Positions 59,514 to 64,000 of a DNA stretch of 64,000 nt are shown piece by piece. Positions within the stretch are counted from its first letter, which is position 1; every line of letters starts with the position of its first letter. The stretch is from Burkholderia humptydooensis. GTDB lineage: Bacteria > Pseudomonadota > Gammaproteobacteria > Burkholderiales > Burkholderiaceae. Made by a program: the position numbers and the translations under genes. The notes beneath the pieces were generated by a model. It searched no databases. It saw only the letters and a list, made by a program, of their open reading frames with translations, and was not told the DNA's origin. The stretch lies in contig NZ_CP013380.1 of the NCBI RefSeq assembly GCF_001513745.1, positions 3,224,001 to 3,288,000 on the forward strand, given 5' to 3'.

Positions 59514-60857
59514 ATGTCCCGCTTGAGCGCGAACGAAGCCGCGCAACTGCTCGGCGTCAGCGTGCCGACCCTCTACGCGTATGTGAGCCGCGGCCTGCTG
59601 CGCTCGCGCGCCGACGGCGCGAGCAGGCGCCGCTATTACGACGCCGACGAGGTTCGCCTGCTCGCGCGCCGCCGCGCGGACGCGAAGCGCGCGGGGAACG
59701 TCGCGGAGCGCACGCTCGATTGGGGCGTGCCCGTCCTCGAATCGCGCATCACGCAGATCGCAAACGGCACGCTGCGGTATCGCGGCCGCGATGCGATCGC
59801 GCTCGCGACGGCGGCGACGCTCGAAGAGACCGCCGCGCTGCTGTGGGAGTGCCCGCCCGCGCGCTTGCAAGCGGCGCCCGGCGTCGGCCCGTCGTTCGAT
59901 ACGGCGCGCTGGCTCGGCGCGCTCGATCCGTGGCGCGATCGGCCGCCGCTCGAGCGCGCGCTCGCGCTGCTGCCCGTCGCCGCGCCCGCGACGCTGTCCG
60001 ATGCCGCCTGCGTTTCGCCGTCGGCCGACGATGCGCCGCCGCGTGACGCATCGCCCGACATGCCGGCTCCCGCCGCTGCTCCCGCCGCCAACGCCAACGC
60101 CACCGCCGACGCCGACGTCCGACGCCGCGACGCCCAGCTCGACGAAGCCGCCGTGCTGCTGCGCGTCGCGACGGCCGCGCTCGCGGCGCGCGCGCCGTGC
60201 GCCGAGCCCGTGCATCGGCAGTTCGCCGCCGCATGGCAACTGACGGACCCGCGCGACGCCGAGCTGCTGCGGATCGCGCTCGTGCTCTGTGCCGATCACG
60301 AGCTCAATCCGTCGACGTTCGCCGTGCGCTGCATCGCGTCGACGGGCGCGCCGCTGTTCGGCGCGATCGCGGGCGGCCTCGCCGCGCTGTCCGGACCGCG
60401 CCACGGCGGCGAGACGCGGCGCGTCGCGGCGCTCCTCGACGGCGCCGCGCACGCGCGCGATCTCGACCGCTACGTCGCCGCGCGGATCGCCGCGTACGAA
60501 CGCGAGCCGGACGCGCGCACGCGGCTGCCGGGCTTCGGCCATCCGCTGTATCCGGACGGCGACCCGCGCGCGACGCTGCTCGTCGACGCACTCGCCGCCC
60601 GCGCGAACCCGAACGCCGCGCTCGACGGCGCGCTGTCGCTCGTCGACGCGGCGCAAGCCGCGCTCGGCGACAAGCCGACGATCGATTTCGCGCTCGTCGC
60701 GCTCGAGCGCACGCTCGCGCTGCCGCCGGGCGCCGCGTTCGCGCTGTTCGCCGCCGGGCGCGTCGCCGGCTGGATCGCGCATGCGCTCGAGCAGCGCGCC
60801 GACGGCAAGCTGATCCGGCCGCGCGCGCGTTACGTCGGCGTCGACCAGGCGGCCTGA
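59514..60857 (+). CDS. Citrate synthase-like protein with N-terminal helix-turn-helix
   Basis: 447 residues from the ATG at 59514 (GAGGAA upstream). Residues 1-60 are a MerR/excisionase-type helix-turn-helix (SANEAAQLLGVSVPTLYAYV, RRRYYDADEVRLLARR). The rest is citrate synthase-like with the active-site stretches DHELNPSTF, GPRHGGE, PGFGHPLY, and IDFALVAL with RVAGWIAHALEQ, so His, His and Asp of the catalytic triad are kept. An Ala/Pro-rich insert of about 55 residues (near 165-220) is unlike ordinary citrate synthase. The longer frame from 59391 overlaps the divergent promoter. It could be an enzyme that also binds DNA, or an enzyme with a structural HTH; the family is known but uncharacterised. 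Confidence 0.8.
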   Translation: MSRLSANEAAQLLGVSVPTLYAYVSRGLLRSRADGASRRRYYDADEVRLLARRRADAKRAGNVAERTLDWGVPVLESRITQIANGTLRYRGRDAIALATAATLEETAALLWECPPARLQAAPGVGPSFDTARWLGALDPWRDRPPLERALALLPVAAPATLSDAACVSPSADDAPPRDASPDMPAPAAAPAANANATADADVRRRDAQLDEAAVLLRVATAALAARAPCAEPVHRQFAAAWQLTDPRDAELLRIALVLCADHELNPSTFAVRCIASTGAPLFGAIAGGLAALSGPRHGGETRRVAALLDGAAHARDLDRYVAARIAAYEREPDARTRLPGFGHPLYPDGDPRATLLVDALAARANPNAALDGALSLVDAAQAALGDKPTIDFALVALERTLALPPGAAFALFAAGRVAGWIAHALEQRADGKLIRPRARYVGVDQAA

Positions 60858-61077
60858 GCGCGCCAGACGGCCGCCGGGTCCGGATAGCCGGGTACGCAGG
60901 TGCGGTTTTCGCGCATGGCCTGCTCCGCTCGTGAAAGTCCTTCGATATCCCGATGATTCATCGCGATGCGCGCGCCTCGCCCCATGCACGCCTGCGCGCG
61001 CCGCTCGCTGCACGCATCGCCGGCTTTCCCTACAATGTCGGCTGCCCGCCCGAACGCGCCCGCAGCGCCCCGCTTTC

Positions 61078-62514
61078 ATGCTCCAAGCTCCGCCCGCCGC
61101 CCCGAGCGAGAAATCGCTGACCGTCATGCTGTGGCTCGTCGCCACCGGTTTCTTCATGCAGACGCTCGATGCGACGATCGTCAACACCGCGCTGCCGTCG
61201 ATGGCCGCGAGCCTCGGCGAATCGCCGCTCAGGATGCAGTCGGTCGTGATCGCGTACTCGCTGACGATGGCCGTGATGATCCCCGTGTCCGGCTGGCTCG
61301 CCGATACGCTCGGCACGCGCCGCGTGTTCTTCAGCGCGATCCTAGTCTTCACGCTCGGCTCGCTCCTGTGCGCGAACGCGCACACGCTGCCGCTCCTCGT
61401 CGCGTTCCGTGTGATCCAGGGCATCGGCGGCGCGATGCTGCTGCCCGTCGGGCGGCTCGCGGTGCTGCGCACGTTCCCCGCCGAGCGCTATCTGCCCGCG
61501 CTGTCGTTCGTCGCGATTCCGGGCCTGATCGGCCCGCTGATCGGGCCGACGCTCGGCGGCTGGCTCGTGAAGATCGCATCGTGGCACTGGATCTTCCTGA
61601 TCAACGTGCCCGTCGGCATCGCGGGCTGCATCGCGACGTTCTATTCGATGCCCGACGCGCGCAACCCGGCCGCGGGCCGCTTCGACCTGAAAGGCTACCT
61701 GCTGCTCACGATCGGGATGATCGCGATCTCGCTGTCGCTCGACGGCCTCGCCGATCTCGGCATGCAGCACGCGATGGTGCTCGTGCTACTGATCCTGAGC
61801 CTCGCGTGCTTCGTCGCGTACGGCCTGTACGCGGTGCGCGCGCCGCAGCCGATCTTCTCGCTCGAGCTCTTCAGGATCCACACGTTCAGCGTCGGCCTGC
61901 TCGGCAACCTGTTCGCGCGGATCGGCAGCGGCGCGATGCCGTATCTGATCCCGCTGCTGCTGCAGGTGAGCCTCGGCTACGACGCGTTCGAGGCGGGCCT
62001 GATGATGCTGCCCGTCGCGGCCGCGGGGATGTTCTCGAAGCGGATCATCACGGTGCTCATCACGCGCCACGGCTACCGCCAAGTGCTGCTCGCGAACACG
62101 ATCATGGTCGGGCTGATGATGGCGAGCTTCGCGCTGATGAGCGACGCGATGCCGGCATGGCTCAAGATCGCGCAGCTCGCCCTCTTCGGCGGCTTCAACT
62201 CGATGCAGTTCACCGCGATGAACACGCTCACGCTGAAGGACCTCGGCACGGGCGGCGCGAGCGGCGGCAACAGCCTGTTCTCGCTCGTGCAGATGCTGTC
62301 GATGAGTCTCGGCGTGACGGTCGCGGGCGCGCTCCTCGCGACCTTCACTGGCATGATGCGAAGCGTCACGCCGACGCACACGCTGCCCGCGTTCCATGCG
62401 ACGTTCGTGTGCGTCGGCCTCATCACCGCCGCGTCCGCGTGGATCTTCGCGCAGTTGTCGCCAGACGTGCGCGGCGCCGCGCGGCGCAAGACCGATCCGT
62501 CCGAGCGCGCGTGA
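61078..62514 (+). CDS. DHA2-family MFS transporter (EmrB/MdtD-like)
   Basis: 478 residues from the ATG at 61078, about fourteen helices. It has motif A in GWLADTLGTRRVFF, LDATIVNTALPSM in helix 1 (motif D1 of the DHA2 group), and RVIQGIGGAMLLPVGRLAVLR (motifs B/C area). It is a proton-driven multidrug or metabolite exporter similar to MdtD. It stands alone without an adjacent membrane-fusion protein. The upstream reading to 60931 has no homology. Confidence 0.88.
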   Translation: MLQAPPAAPSEKSLTVMLWLVATGFFMQTLDATIVNTALPSMAASLGESPLRMQSVVIAYSLTMAVMIPVSGWLADTLGTRRVFFSAILVFTLGSLLCANAHTLPLLVAFRVIQGIGGAMLLPVGRLAVLRTFPAERYLPALSFVAIPGLIGPLIGPTLGGWLVKIASWHWIFLINVPVGIAGCIATFYSMPDARNPAAGRFDLKGYLLLTIGMIAISLSLDGLADLGMQHAMVLVLLILSLACFVAYGLYAVRAPQPIFSLELFRIHTFSVGLLGNLFARIGSGAMPYLIPLLLQVSLGYDAFEAGLMMLPVAAAGMFSKRIITVLITRHGYRQVLLANTIMVGLMMASFALMSDAMPAWLKIAQLALFGGFNSMQFTAMNTLTLKDLGTGGASGGNSLFSLVQMLSMSLGVTVAGALLATFTGMMRSVTPTHTLPAFHATFVCVGLITAASAWIFAQLSPDVRGAARRKTDPSERA

Positions 62515-63008
62515 CGCGGGCGGGACTGCCGCGCGGCCGGCATGGCCGCGACGGCGCGCTCGAGATGGCTGGCGGGCGAGCGGGATTTCGCATCGCCGTC
62601 GAAGGAGGCCGTGTGCGGCCGCTTCGGCGCGGTTGCGGCGCGCGCGCGACGGACCGGCCCGCGCGAACGCACGCGCTTGCCCGGACGTCGCTGCGGCCGG
62701 CCCTACGCCCCTCGGCTCTGTTCGCCTCCGGCCGTTCGGGCATCCGAGCGCTTCGACACCCGAGCGCGGCGCCTTCGAGCGTCCGATTGTCGCAGCGCGC
62801 CGGTCCGGCGCATGTCCGGACGCGCCTCGCGGCATCCCGGCGAACTGCCCGAACGCCGCGCGCCGCGCCGCCGCGACGCACGGCGCACCATGCGAGTGCA
62901 CCATGTCCGCGCTGCGCGCGAAGCGGCGGCGCGCCAGCGCGCCTTTTTGCGCATGGTTCTTGCTCACCTATTCTGTAGGTAAACTGACGGTTCTCAAGCA
63001 GCCGAATC
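62515..63008. other. 494 bp without a convincing gene
   Basis: Overlapping Arg-rich frames are shadows of extreme GC content. A terminator sits at 62928-62948 and the promoter of the EAL-like gene probably between there and 63008, where ACCTA and TAGGT form an inverted repeat near 62968-62982. Confidence 0.45.
62928..62948 (+). terminator. Short intrinsic terminator
   Basis: GGCGCG (62928-62933) pairs with CGCGCC (62938-62943) around CCAG, followed by five T. It is 414 bp after the MFS stop, so it may serve a non-coding or read-through transcript. Confidence 0.6.
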
Positions 63009-64000
63009 ATGAGCATGATCGACATCGATCCCCCCAGCTTCCAGTCGCCGCGCCCGATCGCGGGCGACGACGGCAACCGGCGCACCGTGCTGTACGGCGA
63101 CTACACCGTATTCAGCGTGTTCCAGCCGGTCTTCTCGGTGTCGCATCGCCGTGCGATCGGCTACCACGCATCGCTGCGCGCGCATGATTCGCACGGCAAC
63201 CAGGTGCCGTCGCACGAGGTGTTCACGCAGGCCGCGCGCCGCGGCGATCTGCTCGAACTCGGGCGGCTCGCCGAATCGCTGCATCTCGGCAACTTCCACA
63301 CGTTCGACAGCCATGACGAATGGCTCTTCCTGAGCCTGCATCCCGCCGCGCTGATGGACACGGTCTACGGCGACGCGCTCCTCGCGAACCTGAAGGCGCT
63401 CGGGCTGCCGCCGCAGCGCGTCGTGCTCGAGGTGCCCGAGCAGGCGGGCGGCGAGACGCCGCGCTTCGCGGCGATCGTCGACGGCCTGCGCAAGGCGGGC
63501 TTCCTGATCGCGCTCGGCGGCTTCGGCGCGAAGCACTCGAACATCGATCGCGTCTGGCACCTGCATCCGGACATCGTCACGCTCGATCGCGGCATCCTCG
63601 CGCAGGCGAGCGAGCATTCGCATCTCGAGCGCGTGCTGCCCGGCCTCGTGTCGCTGCTGCACGAATCGGGGCAGCTCGTGCTGATGGGCGGCATCACGAC
63701 CGAGCGCGAAGCGCTGATCGCGCTCGAATGCGACGTCGATTTCGTGCAGGGGCAGTATTTCGCCGGGCCGAGCGTCGAGCCGGTGCAGCCGCAGGTCGCG
63801 GCGGGCATCATGGATACGCTGTCGGCCGCGCTGCGGCTGCGCGTCGCCGAGCGCTCGCGCGCGCAGGAAGCCCGCCTCGCGCCGTATGTCGCCGCGCTGC
63901 TGCGGGCGGGCGCGCTGTTGCGCGAGGGCCGCGACCTGACCGAAGCGTCGAAGGAACTCCTCGAGCTGCCCGAGGCCGCGCGCTGCTTCCTGCTCGACGC
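63009..64000 (+). CDS. Degenerate EAL-domain protein, partial
   Basis: The start is the ATG at 63009 or 63015; the gene is open to the window end (330 residues). It has an EAL-fold sequence, but the signature residues are mostly lost. The EAL motif is YHASLR (52-57) with His in place of the metal-binding Glu; Glu141 in EVPEQ is kept. The DDFG loop is GGFG (170-173), the K-I-D site is T-L-D (191-193), and the downstream Glu motif is VLMGGIT. The QG motif (247-248) remains. It is therefore unlikely to hydrolyse cyclic di-GMP and may bind it or a protein partner, as in the YuxH/HDOD-linked EAL proteins. The region after residue 265 is helical and could lead into an HDOD domain beyond the window. 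Confidence 0.8.
   Translation, partial: MSMIDIDPPSFQSPRPIAGDDGNRRTVLYGDYTVFSVFQPVFSVSHRRAIGYHASLRAHDSHGNQVPSHEVFTQAARRGDLLELGRLAESLHLGNFHTFDSHDEWLFLSLHPAALMDTVYGDALLANLKALGLPPQRVVLEVPEQAGGETPRFAAIVDGLRKAGFLIALGGFGAKHSNIDRVWHLHPDIVTLDRGILAQASEHSHLERVLPGLVSLLHESGQLVLMGGITTEREALIALECDVDFVQGQYFAGPSVEPVQPQVAAGIMDTLSAALRLRVAERSRAQEARLAPYVAALLRAGALLREGRDLTEASKELLELPEAARCFLLD

Overview
The window is GC-rich chromosomal DNA whose gene content and order (livHMGF; ispH-fkpB | radC-rpmB-rpmG; nadB | nadC-nadA; rsmB-like-purN | ribF-ileS-lspA-coaBC-dut; clpS-clpA | csp; icd) point to a betaproteobacterium of the genus Burkholderia. The pseudomallei/thailandensis group, main chromosome, is most likely. This assignment comes from recognising proteins and gene order, not from a database search. 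No rRNA or tRNA gene, CRISPR array, insertion sequence or prophage was recognised.

Left end (1-3080): a type VI secretion remnant on the minus strand. A truncated VgrG carries a hydrophobic C-terminal domain and is followed by a DUF3396-type immunity protein that runs off the window. A 47-residue membrane peptide follows on the plus strand. 3.2-9.5 kb: an accessory metabolic patch. An XRE-cupin regulator is divergent from a class II aldolase and a DHDPS-family lyase. Next come a MOSC gene interrupted by one in-frame stop, an alpha/beta hydrolase divergent from a LysR regulator, and a second LysR regulator.

9.8-16.1 kb: copC, an rsuA-type pseudouridine synthase, a two-helix membrane peptide, an SDR, a ferredoxin-reductase fusion, argD with a GNAT acetyltransferase, and a DUF2278 protein. 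The leader before argD holds an Arg-rich short ORF, a hairpin over its stop codon and a strong intrinsic terminator, which together look like an attenuator. 16.4-20.1 kb: branched-chain amino-acid ABC transporter genes livF, G, M and H, without the binding protein.

21-45 kb: mostly housekeeping genes. They cover isoprenoid and NAD synthesis, ribosomal proteins L28 and L33, a fatty-acid desaturase, an MscS channel, rRNA methylation, purine, flavin, CoA and dUTP metabolism, isoleucyl-tRNA synthetase, lipoprotein signal peptidase, an amino-acid permease and ClpS/ClpA. 45-53.5 kb: a 46-nt perfect hairpin, a cold-shock gene with a long leader, a multicopper oxidase, icd facing an rluE-type gene across a palindromic operator, a small basic exported protein, a DUF192 protein and a second-type fusA outside a str operon.

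53.5-64 kb: accessory again. It holds an exported Gly/Ser/Thr repeat protein built on about 38 copies of a 15-bp unit, a decayed copy of an aldo/keto reductase next to the intact gene, a GntR-UTRA regulator, a CoA-transferase with unusual domain order divergent from a citrate synthase-like enzyme with an N-terminal helix-turn-helix, a DHA2 exporter, and an EAL-like protein lacking most catalytic residues that is cut by the window end. The observations most worth follow-up are the argD leader, the GGGTS repeat gene, the decayed reductase copy, the degenerate EAL protein and the 46-nt hairpin.
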